From assembly GCF_000764305.2 (NCBI RefSeq), contig NW_025934582.1, positions 248,001 through 312,000 on the forward strand: a DNA stretch of 64,000 bases. Direction: 5' to 3'. Each line of letters starts with the position of its first letter. Position 1 is the first letter of the stretch. The notes under the pieces were generated by a model. That model did no database searches. It saw nothing but the letters and a program-made list of their open reading frames with translations, and had not been told where the DNA came from. Source of the stretch: Hyalella azteca. Its lineage: Eukaryota > Arthropoda > Malacostraca > Amphipoda > Hyalellidae. Position numbers and translations under genes: made by a program. Positions 43,711 through 57,863 of this stretch are shown piece by piece.

Positions 43711-43994
43711 ATAATTGTAAATGATAATAGAACGCTCAGTTTAAAACTCACACTTAAATTGTGAGTGATCGAAATAAAGTGACAAAATAAGGTGACAATG
43801 ATACGCGGTCACGACCAAGATGTAGCAAATGCACGGAAGTAAATCGGAAGAGTCAATTTTATGAGAAGTAAACGAAAATTCGTCTATAGATAGAACAATT
43901 GCCTAAATCCTATCTTGTTTCCAAGATATCGAAACAAAATTAATAAATTCTGATTCGAAAATGAATTGCTTCCATGCGTATAAACAACTCAAAC

Positions 43995-44078
43995 AACGTG
44001 ACTGTCACACGCAGTCTGACAGTCACGTTTAAGACAGTAACGAGACAGTTACCCGAATGAAAAAGTTACTGTCTCGTT
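43995..44078. repeat. Two adjacent hairpins
   Basis: AACGTGACTGTCA (43995-44007) pairs perfectly with 44017-44029 (9-base loop). AACGAGACAGTTAC (44039-44052) pairs with 44065-44078 with one mismatch. Both stems share an ACTGTC/GACAGT core. Purpose unknown; possibly a mobile-element remnant. Confidence 0.75.
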
Positions 44079-45107
44079 CGAGACAGCATTTTTATATAAC
44101 GTTGCCTCAAATTTCTAAATTAAAACTTAGTTATATTTGCGGAGCTTATGAGTGGCATTGAAATGCGTATTTTGAGGACGCCTAAAAGATTTCGATGTAA
44201 ATAAAACATTTGTTTCAATAAAGTAATTGTGAAAAAGCAATATAAAGGAATTTAAATTTGATGTTATATCAAATGAATAATCTTTTAAATCTGATCAACA
44301 TCAGAAATTAATCGTATGATGTAAATAAAATGCAGAAGGTAAATATACAATGACAATTGTTTATAAATGTATATATACAATGACAGAATTGTATATAAAG
44401 CGCATTGTAGCGCTTTATATGCGGTAAAATTGGTGGTGACCGAATGGCTTTATGAACTCGACGAGCAAGTAGCAAGGATCCTCAAAGATGGCGAGTTGAG
44501 CTGACTTTGGTCCATTTGAAGTGACTTCATCTACGATTTATCTACACCGCAGCATCGCACAGCGCAAGCTTTACGTGCCATGAATACAACTTTTAAAATC
44601 AACTTTAAAATTCGCAATGCAGCGGCATTTCAAAAGACAAAAGCATGCCAAGCGGTATGAAATAAAGTGCATGAAATAAACATGAGTAACATAATCGGAA
44701 TTTAGAGCGCACACTCAACTCTTATAACAAGGCGGAGCAGTTTTTCAGTAGTAATGGAATGGAAACAATGTCAAGAGTGACACAGGTATTCAGACAACAC
44801 AATTTATAAACAAACAAACAAATTTTAAATCTTCTCTATAGAAAAAAAAACATCCGTCCGACCTAATAAAATATATTCTTAATAAAAATCCTCAAGAAGT
44901 CTGCCGAGATTTACATTGTACGCGACTTGGATACTGTTAGAAATATTAATGTTGAATGGCTGTGCCTATGTCGCAATGGTATTGAGCAACAGACCGTAGA
45001 AACAGGACTTAAATCTCAATGCAAGATGAGTTATATAAGCAGCGAAGACGGGATGAATTAGAAGTTCTGAACTATAGCCTTAGACAAATGCAGTTCACAT
45101 TCTGATA

Positions 45108-45250
45108 CATGTGGTGCACGTTTTGCCACATATGCTGCACATTCTGCCACAAATGCTGCACATGCTGCCACATATGCTGCCACACATGCTGCCACATATG
45201 CTGCCACACATGCTGCCACATATGCTGCCACACATGCTGCCACATAAGCT
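45108..45250. repeat. 12-bp tandem repeat (GCTGCCACATAT)
   Basis: About ten units alternating GCTGCCACATAT and GCTGCCACACAT. Because the period is a multiple of three, it stays open in several frames, which gives the long apparent frames here. Confidence 0.9.
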
Positions 45251-45288
45251 GCCACATAACGCCCCGCGTAGCGAGGCAAACCTTCGCC

Positions 45289-45338
45289 AGGTTGAAGGTG
45301 CCCTTGACGACCTCATGCAGCCGCTTACCTTCCTGCAT
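45289..45338 (-). CDS. Possible unassigned internal exon
   Basis: A fair acceptor (GGTTGCCATGCAG) is followed by the open frame EGKRLHEVVKGTFNLAK and a possible donor (AAG|GTTTGC), directly before the 12-bp repeat. It could be an upstream exon of PFKFB or another gene, or chance. No family recognised. Confidence 0.25.
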
Positions 45339-47899
45339 GGCAACCGAGACCCAGGCATCAAAAAATGTTTATAACTATAATAATACTTCGATAAAGATAA
45401 CCTGACAAGAAAATACATTGTTATATCTAATTTAGAGCACGGTTGAATCCCGTGTCGCCTTGAAATAAAAACCGTGGCATCACTCTATAGAAGTGCCGTG
45501 TTTTGCGGGTATGGCTGAAATATATTTTTTGCGCGCATTATTGTCTTCTGTATTTAAGGATTTCATTACAGATTTTGTGGATCAAGACTAATGTACAGAA
45601 AATTTGTGGGAATATTGATCATGCAACACAGTCGAATAACCGCGTGTATCGAATGAATTCAAAGCGACCAATATTGCGCTCAATATCGAACGAAAAAATC
45701 GTTTTGTCTTGTTATGGGAATGGAAGCCGCGTTTTAATTAACCAATGCCGGGACGAACAAATCGCTGAAATGTACTCTGACAGCACAGATTGCGCTTGAG
45801 TGAAATATATGAATAAATAATATATTTTGTATTTACAATAAATATCAAATCATTTGCCTCAAAATAAATAAATAATATTTACTCAGCCTAAATAATTAAT
45901 ACTTAGGCTTACATATTATATCTAGGCTTAGCTCTTAATGAAACTGAGGGGTCAACGTGAATGATGAATGAGACAAATGTCTGATTTTCGGTTATAGTTG
46001 CAAGGTTGCACTTTTATTTGCGGTTATTGATCAACCTGAACCTGCAGAATTCAGACAAAAAATTTCGTACCCTGACTCATTATAATCAATTGGAAATGTA
46101 CCTATAGCAATACCACAATGTATTTTATTTCTCAGTTACAAATTTATTGCACTGCTGGCAAATAGTTGTGTAACGTTTTTAAGAATGAAATTTTCCTCTC
46201 AGCCCTCGTCTTTGGAAGTGAATGCTAGGCTCCCATTATCCCACCTCACTCATTACAGATTTACTAATTTAGCAAGGCCAATTCTGTTAATTTTTTTAAT
46301 TAAACTGTTACTAACCTCTTCGCTATCATAAATGAATAAGTGACCCGTTTTAATTAAGTTTCGCTAGCAACAAGCCTAACAAAGCTATTTCTGTATATAC
46401 GTGTGCAAGTTCACGAACCTAATCACGTTGAAAGGCTCAACGCAATAGGCTGAGCGCTCCTCGCTCCTATTGGCTGCCACGAAGGAGTGTCCGAAGGCGT
46501 GCATTGAGCTCGACTGTTTCTCGTTGCGAGTTATTGCAACACATGCTTGAGACTGCGTTGACCTAAATTATTTATTTTGAAGTTTTCTTACTAAACAGTA
46601 ACGAGTGCCTATTTGGAAATTTTGGTTTACTCTTTATTCAATAACCCATACCCGACGGAAAGGAGCGACTTTTACAGCGTATATATAAGAAACCAATTTA
46701 AAAATCTGTATGATTAAATAATTTAAATTTGTAGAAATCGATTACATGCGAGAGCGTAGTGGAAATCAAGTAAAGCAAACGTACATTGAATCTACAGAAA
46801 ATAAATTCATAACTATCACGAAGGAATTTAGTCAGTATAAGAGAACATATTGCTTGTGTAAGAACTGCTTCGAGGCATTGATGCCGATAATTGATCAAGG
46901 AAAAGTTAGTATCAGCTGATAATGCTTCTGATACTGGAAGAAAGGCTAGATAGTGCAGGATGGGATGGCGAGGCCAAGACTTTCCGAGTCGGTAACCGAC
47001 CTTATCAGTCGGTTATCTAACCCTAGGAAAGTTGAGAAACTTTGAGTTCTATTAAATGGAACTCAGTATACGACCCTGCATTGAACAGAACCAGCTGCAG
47101 TTAGCAAGGCACTCAGGGCTGCTCGCTATCCTCTGAGTATCGTAGTACGTCACTTACACGTGTCGGCAGAATGGCACTCTAGTGTAAGAGGAAAATTCTC
47201 AACCTCAACTCTGTTGCAATTTTCTCAGCCTTGTTACAACGTTTAATGCAGCTGCTTGAAGGTTTCTCGGTTGAAATTAAAATTATTGTTGACAATACTA
47301 ATAACGAGAACACATGGCAAGAAGCATTTAATCTCTAGCAGCAACGAAGTAAACTTTCGACAACACCGCTTCTTCGCCCACGCCGAGACCCCCATTCTCT
47401 TCCCCCACATATTGATCGATGGCTCAGGGAGCATGGAAAGTGAAGGGGTAGGGAGGGAAGGGAGAAAGAGCATGAACAAACTAGAAGTGTTCTGGAGGGC
47501 AGCGCTCCAAAATGCCCACCGCAATGTGAGGAAAATTCGTTAGTAACCACGATTTTTATTCGCTCGTTGTTCGACATCATTGGTATACGAGTTCTAATTC
47601 CAAACCTAAGGCTAAAGAGTTTAAAAACGTTGGCATCGGAAATTTCAGGGGATTTTGCTGTCAAGCATCCGGTCGGTCGACCAGTTGCGATATGTGGTAA
47701 GTCAAGCACGCGATTTTAATTTTATTTGATTTACGTTGCTTTATGTACCTTTCGCATCTACTGAAGTCTTGGGAAGCATTCGCTCTTATCTCGATGGCTT
47801 ATCATCTAACGTATTCACAGTGCGCCTCGTGCAGCACTCATTAACTTAAAATGAAACTCACTTTAAATGAAATAATAAACAACGCATTTAGAAATGAAA

Positions 47900-48128
47900 C
47901 AGACGTACACATAGGAGCAGAGACCATTTTGTAGTACTTGTCAGTAGGCAAGGTGACCGAGAGCTTCAAGTTGCTAGTACCAAGATGTAAACAGAGTTCG
48001 GTCCTGCTAGCTGGCAGCAACCGTTCTGGTAAAAATCGGTGAGGTAGCCTGTAGTTGACGTTTGGAGCATTCAGTTGAAGGTTCAACGCTCTAGCAAGCT
48101 TCAAGTATACTGTGATGAATGTATCGGC
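47900..48128 (-). CDS. Possible unassigned exon
   Basis: An acceptor-like ATTCTTAG is followed by about 75 open, protein-like codons: AKSADTFITVYLKLARALNL, QLNAPNVNYRLPHRFLPERL and LGTSNLKLSVTLPTDKYYKM. The end is unclear (candidate GT sites at about 47910-47930). Balanced composition suggests real or former coding. I do not recognise it, and no neighbouring exons are evident. Confidence 0.35.
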
Positions 48129-49859
48129 GGATTTGGCCTAAGAATCTAAGTTAGCACCAATATTGCAATTTCAAAATGTTCTAGACGTAAAATATACAGT
48201 TATTCCTATTCTAAAATTGAAGTTTATGATGGAATAAACCATGTTATTAGATTGAAGTTGATTTAGAAACGAAAAGATCAGAATTATTTCGTACGTTAAA
48301 TCAAATATGATCGCACATAATAACCACGAAATTATCGGCAATTTTTGACACGGGCTTACAGAATATTCAACAGTCGCCTCTATTAATGCGATTCTTATTG
48401 ATTTCTTCGAACAGAAGATTACCAATTAAAGCTTTCATCAAAAATTCACTTACATACACTATATTATACGGTATGTATTATATTCATTTAAATGCCCAGT
48501 GCGATAAATTAAAGGCGATATTATTGAATAAATATTGATACATTATTTCGAGTTCGAATAAACGGCCAGTAAAAGCAGACTAAATATTTAACAGAAAAAA
48601 ACAGCTAAAACTGAAAACACGTGTTTTGCGTCGCTGGAGCCGTCACATATGGCCTTGATGATCTCAAGGACAAGGGTTTAAAACTGCAGTAGCAACTTTT
48701 TCAACCACTCACTACTCGATATAATTTTAATTTTACGTCAACCACAGGCATGAAACGGAAACAATAATAATATTTTATATTAAGTTGTTATCTATATTCA
48801 TATACCCATTGAATACTTCACATGCATATTTTGACAACTGAGAAGTCAAAATATGCATTTGAAAAAATGTGATTTCGATTATGAAAAAGCGAAAAATGAA
48901 GATAACGATGAAATATGGTGATGATGAAGAGGACGCTATATAGGATCCAGGCAATAAGAAGAGCACATGACTCGCGACAACTGCCCGAATTTATTTGGAT
49001 AGAAATACTGCTTGAGCGCAACACACTCGAAATTCCATTCGTTGAGCGAATTTTCTCACGGTATGGTCAAATCTTGAATATTAACTCTGAAATTTCGTTT
49101 TTCATTTTCGTGATTCTGAAATTATTTTTGAGTTCAATAAATACCATCGAATGACTATAGATACAATAAATCAATGATCGAAAGGCTTTGGCAAAAGAGA
49201 GAAAATACAATTTGATTTTTTGTTTCAACTTTCCCACATTGTCACTACCGAGCAAATGTCGTCTGAAATACAGAAATTTAATGTCTTGGATTGTCATATT
49301 TGACGCAGAGTAATGAGTAATTGGCAATGCAGCAAGTCAAGTTAGATGTGTTGTAACCGATAAGAAGAAGAATACCTCCAGGTATGAACCGAGCCGCTGC
49401 TCGGTGCCTATCAAATGTCAACAATTGACGTCATTGGGCGAAAGGTCGTTAGCTCGATCTGGCGGCAGACTAGATGCGTAAATCATAACAGGTTTACCCA
49501 GAGTTGCCCTGTATCGGTAATTGCCCGGAGTTACCCCTAGCAATTTTAGAATCTCACATTCCTGTTTTTCGCATTTCGATTCCAGTTATTCATAATAAAT
49601 CTTATGTATGCTAATGAACGAAAGACCCATTCACAAAAATATTTTGTGCAGAACACTTGACCCCATTTGACTCCCGTTCCAAAATATGAAACAACTATTT
49701 TGCGTCTTTTGAATTAAATTGATAAACAAACACAGCTTTGTGAAATTTATATCTTTGATTTTAATCTGAATATGTACCTATATAATCAAAAATGTTACCA
49801 GACCTACTGGGGTTAAACAAAATACGAGAAACACCTGAGAAATCCACAAAATACAACAT

Positions 49860-50530
49860 ATTTTAGTATGATGTAGGTCCACCTTTTGCGGCAATTACAA
49901 CCTCAATTCTCCGAGGTATTGATTCATTCAAATTGTGAATTGTTTACAAAGGAATTCAAACCCATTTTTCAGTTTAAACTCCCTCCAGCTCTTTCAAAGA
50001 CTCATGTCATATAAGTAAACTCGGCCAGAGGTTGGAAATCAGGTAAACGATGATTCATCAAAGAAAACCACACTTTTAAACTGCTCCAGGAATAAATTCT
50101 GCAGGTTATTGTACCACTCTAAACGCTTTAAAGAATTTGTATTCGCAACCATTTGTTTTCTAATTGTAGCTCTTCCATATAGAATCCAGATCTATGCAGC
50201 TCTCAGCTGACACTCTTTATGGAAACGGGGTTCTGTAGGTGTCCATATTGAGGTCTGCAGTAATTGTCCCTCACAATTTGATTTACCGTTACAATTTGAT
50301 TTAGGTACCAACGATCTCTCTCTGACAACTTCGACTTTCGGCCAGAACTGCGCTTTACTGAGGACGTGTTTCCGTTTGCTTCAAAAGCACACATGGCATT
50401 ACTTTTGAGACAGTATATCTCTAGAAACGTCAAGCATTCGGGAAGTTTCTGTCACACTAGCAGCTGATATACGGGCGCCAACAATTTGGCCTCTTTGAAA
50501 GTCTCAGAGGTTTGCCATATAAAGGTTATA
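49860..50530 (-). mobile_element. Tc1/mariner-like transposase relic
   Basis: The minus strand shows transposase blocks with stops and a frame change: RGQIVGARISAASVTETSRM (first helix-turn-helix), GRKSKLSERDRWYLNQIV (second helix-turn-helix), GRATIRKQMVANTNSLKRLE and VVFFDESSFT, where the Asp is a catalytic-triad position. The element is truncated and inactive. Sequence near 49870-49920 (TGATGTAGGTCCACCTTTTG) probably belongs to its 3' part. Confidence 0.8.
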
Positions 50531-51442
50531 GGTTAGGTTAAATACACAAAAATTTACTAAAAATATCTGTGCAAAAATAAAAAAATCAATTAGCAGCAAC
50601 AATAAAACATAAAAATATATCACGTTTCTATTGTTTATAACATGTTCAAAAATTACGATATCAAAATGTTATATGTTTCCCATGTTTTGTCTTGACGTAT
50701 GTCTTGACGTATATACATACTGTATATACGTCAATCAATAAAGCCACAGATATTATTGTCGGATTCCCTGTCAAACTTTGTACAATATGAGCTGTATACA
50801 AGTTATTCGTATTCGGAAAAGATACTTTTGCAATATTTTCCGACCGTGGAATAAAAACTATGTCTATTTTAATCTATTTACAATATAATTACTTTTCATT
50901 ATAAAATAAAATACAAAATTGCGCTAGACAAAGAAAGTTTGACATACTTGTGGTTACATGTAATAACCTTCAAATATAAAAAAATTTGTGAGGACAAAAA
51001 CTATAGAATAAAAGGTACAATTAAATTCTAAAAAGCACGTAATTAAATTTAGTTACCAATTAAAATGAAGACTTCTAGTTGCGAAAGAAATCGGATCTTC
51101 AGCTGTGAGAGCAAATGAATGAATTCTAGCCATGGTAACATATCAGAACTCTCAGTGTACGAACAGCCGGTGAATTAAAAAACCACCAACGAGCTACGTC
51201 TGATTGATTTGCTTTCAAATTGAATCATCATATATACAATATGTCTTGGAAAAATACTTGGTTACTACTTACATAGATATTCTTACGAAAAGATATAATA
51301 AGTTAAAAAATAAATAACAAAAAATGAATTAAGAACCGTATTGATTACACAGAAATGCGCGGTTCTAGAACGTTGTAAAGTTACAACATTGTAGTGAATC
51401 TGAAACGTTTTCACAAATCCTTTATAGAAAAGGAAAAAACAT

Positions 51443-51552
51443 ATTCATGTAAAGTGCATTGGTGTAAAGTGCATTGGTGTAAAGTGCATTGGTGTAAAGT
51501 GCATTGGTGTAAAGTGCATTGGTGTAAAGTGCATTGGTGTAAAGTGCATTGG
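51443..51552. repeat. 15-bp tandem repeat (GTAAAGTGCATTGGT)
   Basis: Seven perfect units. The apparent open frames on both strands here come from the period being a multiple of three. Confidence 0.95.
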
Positions 51553-51759
51553 TTGGGAACATGGTGGAGTGGCAGGCTGGTTGAGGAGAGCGTGCGCAGG
51601 TAGCAACAGCATCATAATGTGCGCATATGCCTTGACCTCATTGAGGCTGCCGGCACACATGAGACCGCCTCATGAGTGCTTACTGCTTACTAATACCCAC
51701 GTACGCATCACTGCCAAAAAGTGGCCAACTTTAAATCAGGTTTGGTTGATCAAATAATA

Positions 51760-54700
51760 AATTAACATGATAATCTATGGCGATGAATAGTATTTTCATT
51801 TTTGAAATTCGCATTCGTTAACGTGGAAATAGTTTATAGCAATAAAGTTTGACGAGAAAAAAAAACAGCGTCGGTCGTTGGTAATTATCAAAAAATAATC
51901 TGCTGCTCTACTCATTGTCAAAGAAAAAGCATAGGAAAACTCAAGCAAAGCTAGTGATTGCCAATACAAATCATTTGATTGATTTTTTGATAGATCAAAT
52001 TTAAAGGTTTAGCAAGGAATATCATATTTCCCAGGAAAAATTCTTTGCAATTTGGTTTTTAACTCAACAGACGCTGCTGCTTTGCAAGTGTCATGAAAAT
52101 GTGTACCTCGCCCTAAAAAAAAATCAGTTTAAGCTTGCCGAAAAAACTGTAACGTTTAAGCTGGCCCACAAGCCATAACTAGGTTGCCGAAACACAAACT
52201 TGGTATACTTGGTACTTAACACAAACGGATCACTATATCGTTCCTTATACACATTACACACACCACCCCGGTGGTTTTTCATTCAACTACGTTTCATATG
52301 CAAATTCTCAATATTTTCCTTTATATATGAATCTCTCATAAAAAAAATTATGCACAATTAATTTAACCCAGTCGAAATAAATAAAGGTTATTTTATCGAT
52401 CATATGTAAGGATGATACATGAAAATTAAAATGAGCGTCTCTAGAAAGAGCATGCAGCGCGGTGGCTCCTTGACCGCTCATATAACGGTTATGGCCTCGG
52501 GAATAAAAATAAGCAAGCAGGTGAAGCAAGATTTCGGTCTCGCCCGTAAGCTAGCTCAAGAAATGTAAATTTTATAACTTATTGCAGAAATTTAGACATT
52601 AAAGTAGTGAAAATATCAAATGAATTGCAAGGTTGAAATAGCATAAAGGCCTGTACAGGAACATCGCTAAAAACTATTACTTTAGTCATGAAAAACGCAT
52701 AAGGGCAACGTGCACGTGTTTACCAACACATCAGAAATAAGTGGCTTGGTAAAAACTTTACAGCGCATTTTAATACAATAATAAATTTCTGGACACGAAA
52801 TTCAAATAACGTGTGGTAATTGATGCAACAACATAAAAACCGCTGATGTTTTCTCCAACAGATGACTTCTTGGTCAATTTCAGGGAATGGACTTTAATTC
52901 AGTTGATCAAATAAAAATTCAACTTTTAATATAAATATAGGTCGGCGTCGTTAACATGTCCATTGTTCCAAGAAGGAAAAAGTTAGCAGCCAGCTTGCTT
53001 GCTCACCCACAATAAAACAAAGACTTCACAACTTACGTTTGGAGCCAATCTGTGCAGCGCAGAACTAGCTCAGACGTTAATCCCAGTCCAGGTCTCGTAT
53101 TGCTGAGCTTCGTTCACGTTTGGAAAACAACGTAAAAAAGATAATAAAAGCCTAGGTGGCTGAAATTTATATCCGAGCCTGATTAGTCGATTTAGACAAC
53201 ACGCAATCTTATGCCTTGACCGTAAGTATCACCAGATTTTGCCCATGAAGTTTTATCAGCCACGTCACAGCAAGACCGGTCACATGCATAATCAAAATTC
53301 CTGCGGGCCGTCAAGGAGCCAACGCGCGGGGTGGGTCACCTGAATTGCCCCAACTCATCTGACAAATGCGACGTGCGTTCTTTGGCACGTGCAATCGTAC
53401 GAGGTCTGCCAACCCTGCCTGTGTACGTGCAGAGCATCACATGCATACACTCTTCAGCCTCTGGAGACACACTGTCTGCTCGTGACTTTCAAATCATCCA
53501 CCTTCAAACATATTAGTTAGGATCATTTTATTTGAGTCATATATTGGCTTCTTATAAAGGTAAAGACATGTAGGATTCTCTTCCGTTAAGAAATCCGATT
53601 TATCAAATGTCTAGTGACGTCGTGATCCAATGGCATCACCAATGAACTTGTCACTTGTATTTAAGTTCATTGAGTTCACTGAGTTTAAGTACGAATTCCA
53701 GTATAAGTTTTTGACACACGATGCTTCAAGCTCAATAAACCAGTCTTGTAATCAGTACGTCAAGGTTTATATTAGAAATTCATCAATTATGGTTTTCTGT
53801 AATACCACGCATTGTGGCACAGCACTGAAACCTTAACCACATTTTATTCTTCCATTAAGCATAATAATTAAATTGGTATATTTATCTGAAATTATTGTGT
53901 GAAAATTAGCAATATCTCGCACTTTTCGAACGCAATGGAATTTGGCTTTAACGAGAGTGCGTGACCTCAATTTAACGTCGTGTGTCAAAGTACAGCTTGG
54001 TAATCAAGCTGCACCCTGAGGAGCCAGGTTACATGACCTTTTAATTTTGATTTAGATCGCAAAACTTCATGACAAGAAGCTGCTCAAGACGAGCGATCGA
54101 ATATCGTTACTTAATGCAAGGAACAATCGCGACATTGACGCGATACGAACAGATCGAAGTTCGACTTTAGATATAAGCTGATGACGGTATAGTTGCTGAC
54201 GTAATTGTGAATCACCTAAATGAACTGCGTTGTACCTTCAATAGATTTTATCGCACCTTTCACCGATAGGAAGCATGAATACACGAATCTAGGTACCAAT
54301 GAAAGAATTGGAAGCACTATCAGCTGTAGGTATGCAATTTATCTCTCAATAAAACAAATAAAATCTACAGGCATATTAGAAGAATTAATTTTATAGGTTT
54401 CATCTCTCGTTCAGCACAATCAGAAACAGTGAATTTAGCATTCGCAAAATTGTAATAGACTATAGCAGTTAATGTAGATTACTATCCAATTGAAGAAATC
54501 GACCTGCAAGAAAACAACCTGGTGATGCAATATCATCAGGTGTGAGCAATTCACAGCGGAGATGTGGGCGAGCTGCATGCTTGTGTACTGAATATGCTGT
54601 TGCCAAGCAGAGCCTAACTTCTAGAAATCTCAGCAACGACGTAGCAGATTACCGAGAAAAGATAGTCCGAGGCTCTCCGAGAACAGAGCATGAATTTCTT

Positions 54701-57700
54701 TGTATTTCATATGCCCAAAACTTAGAATAACAGCGCGATGAAAGTTGAAAAACAATCAAAATCATAGCGTTAGGATGCATTTAGTTATTAGTACTAGTAA
54801 TGAACGTATAATTAAGGTAAATAGCATTCAATTCAGTTTCAAATTTATTTTTATTTGAATACCATTAGGTTTAAAAATATGGAAACACAATTGCTAAATA
54901 TCTGTATACAGTTTTCCGAACCTCATCTTTAACTTCCTATTTTATCCAAATTCAATTGACAATTTCCGTCTTTGATACGATTTTACAATGAAAAAAATAG
55001 AATTGAATAATATGGTATATTTAGTTGAAATTGTTCGTTATTTACGAGTGATACATACTGGACGACTTCTTACTTGTGGCATCAAAACTCTAACATCATC
55101 GTTTTCTTAAACTGTATCGTACCATTATCACGGAGTCACTCTGCAACATAACATCCATCATAAACACAGCCTTACGCTGAAACGTGCCAACAGCGACGAA
55201 TTCAAAATTTGTCATGATATCAAGTATCATAATCATTTTTCGACGTCTCATAACAGAAACCTACCATATTATCACTGCCCCAAGCTGCAACTTATCATCA
55301 ATGTCTCAGATGATATCAACTATCAAACTTAAACGTCCCAGTAACAAAAAATATTTTTTACGGATACAAAAAGAGACAACAACATTCAATACTACTATCG
55401 TCAGTTTGTACTTCCATTATGGATCCATTTCCGTTTATATCAATAGTCATTTCACCCTTAACGTAGAAGGATCAATCAAGCCGGATGGGGTTTGTGCACC
55501 GTCGTGTACGGTGTAGTACCTGTAAGGTCAGTAATATGATGCGCAGTGGCAATCGGTTTTGTGGCTTCACGAAATCATGATTTGAGAGCTTTTCAGCCGT
55601 TCACTCTAGCCCTCTCGCACGAGTTCGAGTTACGTGCAAATCCAATCATTGGAAGCTCAGTAATGAGCAATTATGATACATTTAAGCTCGGTATTACGTT
55701 GAATTATTGGTAAAATACTCACCACTCGTGTCGCGTGTCATTCTGCAGACAGGATGCGTAGCTATAAGATCCTGCCAGTCCTGTTGGAAACTGTCGTCCA
55801 TCTCCATTGTTGGAGTCGGGGCCATACTAATCTCAACACAACCAAATCACAGGGAACGATGGAGAAGTTCGGTACAAGATAATCTTTATCGGCTTTCGCT
55901 TACACCTTTTTCCAATTTCTCCAAGAAATTCTACAGAATCCCCCTCAAATCTGAGATAATCAGTGATTGAGCAAAATTGTTCAATTTTCCACCTCTCTTT
56001 TCACCGTTCCAGTTGTCTAGCAATCGCAGCTTGCGGCAAGTACTGGTTTTTTTTAAGCCTAACGCTGACAGGGAAGCAGTTCGCGGGCACAAGTACTGGA
56101 TTACATGGAACAGTTGTAAGGCCTGAATGGATCGCCCGATGCACGTATTACCTCTACCAGTCTACCTTGATGATTGTGTATAAGAAAGATGCGACGACAC
56201 TGTCTTCAGTTAAGCATCAGTTGTAAATGAGATAACTCTTGAACATTATTTCCCAGTTGGATTCAGGGGCTCTCAGTAATTTTTTTCTTGATTACATTCA
56301 CTTGAAGGTCGAACAAGGTCTTCTTAGTCTTCACTTCTTGACTTTCGGGTAGAAAAGGTTGTATTGCTCGCCAAAATATCGGTACAGCTGACGCAAACTC
56401 ATCAGCGGCTCTGCTCAGTTACGGACAATCTAAGTTTATGAAATGACAGTGTTGATTCAAGTAATACCATGTGTTATTGTGTCAGCGCGTACCTGATGAA
56501 CCCAACAGCGCTAGTGAAAAAAAAAATAAACAAACGAACAGCTCTGCAAGGGAGATAAACTAACACAAAGCAGATGAACCGCCGTGGAATAGATTTATTT
56601 TCACAGAACTATGAAATGGCAAAAATCACTTGCGAGTCCGTATTCTTTGTGGAAGAGACACGCATCCTCTCTCGAGGTTTTAAAGTGAATGGAAACTTTT
56701 ATAATCATTGGGTGCACTATATATACGGGCAAAGTCGATGGACAAGCCCAGCGGCCAGTAAAGGTGAGAGCAAGGACAGTAAACGGAACGGCGCACACAC
56801 ACGCTGCGGTCTGGTTTAGAACTGCGGTCGTGTGGCACCAGGCACATCAACACCGTGAAGTGATCACCTCACCACCACACTCGCCTGCTGCTTGGCTAGC
56901 ATCACCACCACGAGCATGCGCCGTAGCTGCTGTGAGCTTGCCACAGCTGGACAAGACCGCCAGAAGCTTTCATACATATCAAAAAGATTGGTGTCATTAA
57001 CACTATCACTTTGATAATTTATTACACCTCAGAGCAAAACCTAACTTTACCATATAAATGATAAATTTACTGCATAAACATAATTAGCGAGTGAATATGA
57101 ATTAAATACCGTACCTACAACGTAGAATGGAGTAATAGAATGAAAATCCCGCTGACGTGTATCAGAGAAACCTCACTTGTAAAAATTCTAATGCTCAAAA
57201 CTAATTTTTTTGAGGTATTATCATCACATGCAAAGTCAGGAAACACACGTGTCGTTTTCGCATGCGGATGCACACAATTAATGACGTACCGTTCTTGAGG
57301 AAGTAGTTGCAAGACCTTACTTACAGTAACGGCCGCACGTGCTTGCCGTCCTCCACTAGAAATGCTTCCTAATAATTTTGAACATATGCTGCAAATTTTA
57401 GTTAGTGCTTCCTGAACGCAATACGAATAATTGTTCAGTAAAATTTTATACTGTAAAGTTAATTGACGTTGGCGCCATTTTTGAGAATACTCACATGGTT
57501 TTCGAGTCTTGCACTGTTTTAGTGATTTTCACTCGAAATGGCGAACATGCAGCTAGGTGTTTCAACGGCCCAAACAATTGAAAATGTATTTACCTGTTGA
57601 CTTGAACAAATCAAATAAAACAGGAAATTTCAATTCAATTTCAGCGTGTCAATTGCTTCTAAAGCGTTTTCAAGTCTTACTACAAGATGGACAACAATCA
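51760..57700. other. Non-coding stretch
   Basis: No supported gene. Scattered frames shorter than 110 codons have neither splice context nor recognisable domains. AT-rich throughout. Confidence 0.5.
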
Positions 57701-57763
57701 GCTAAAATAAATAAGTCTAAATCACAGTTGTCTAGGTGTCATTGTTTTAAAAGACCGACCATG

Positions 57764-57863
57764 GGTTCAGCCATGGTTGAATTAATACTTGAATTAATAC
57801 CATACTTGAATTAATACCATGGTTGAATTAATAAAATTAATATTAATTCAACCATGGGTTCAG
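57764..57863. repeat. Imperfect inverted repeat built from CCATGGTTGAATTAAT
   Basis: CCATGGTTGAATTAAT occurs near the left end and again at 57821, and its complement ATTAATTCAACCATGG lies at the right. A related direct unit (ACTTGAATTAATACCAT) lies between. Shares its core with the perfect palindrome at 41811. Confidence 0.8.

Larger units (their letters stand above)
43711..47840. other. Non-coding stretch upstream of PFKFB
   Basis: Apart from the hairpins, the 12-bp array and the weak exon candidate at 45289, I see no supported gene. The N-terminal PFKFB exon(s) and promoter should lie here or further right, but I could not identify them. Confidence 0.5.

Noticed and set aside
45058..45418. 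Several repetitive Cys-His-rich or Trp-Gln-rich frames on both strands
   Set aside because: They come from the 12-bp repeat, whose period keeps frames open. Only the short non-repetitive piece at 45289-45338 is kept as a weak exon candidate.
47243..47709. Overlapping frames on both strands of 93-124 codons
   Set aside because: Low-complexity Ser/Leu/Pro or basic text, no splice context and no domain, and the strands contradict each other.
51394..51660. Open frames with repeated CKVHW or MHFTP
   Set aside because: Products of the 15-bp tandem repeat without other support.
55184..57000. Several frames of 81-110 codons
   Set aside because: No recognisable motifs, signal sequence or splice pattern; lengths are within what AT-rich DNA gives by chance.
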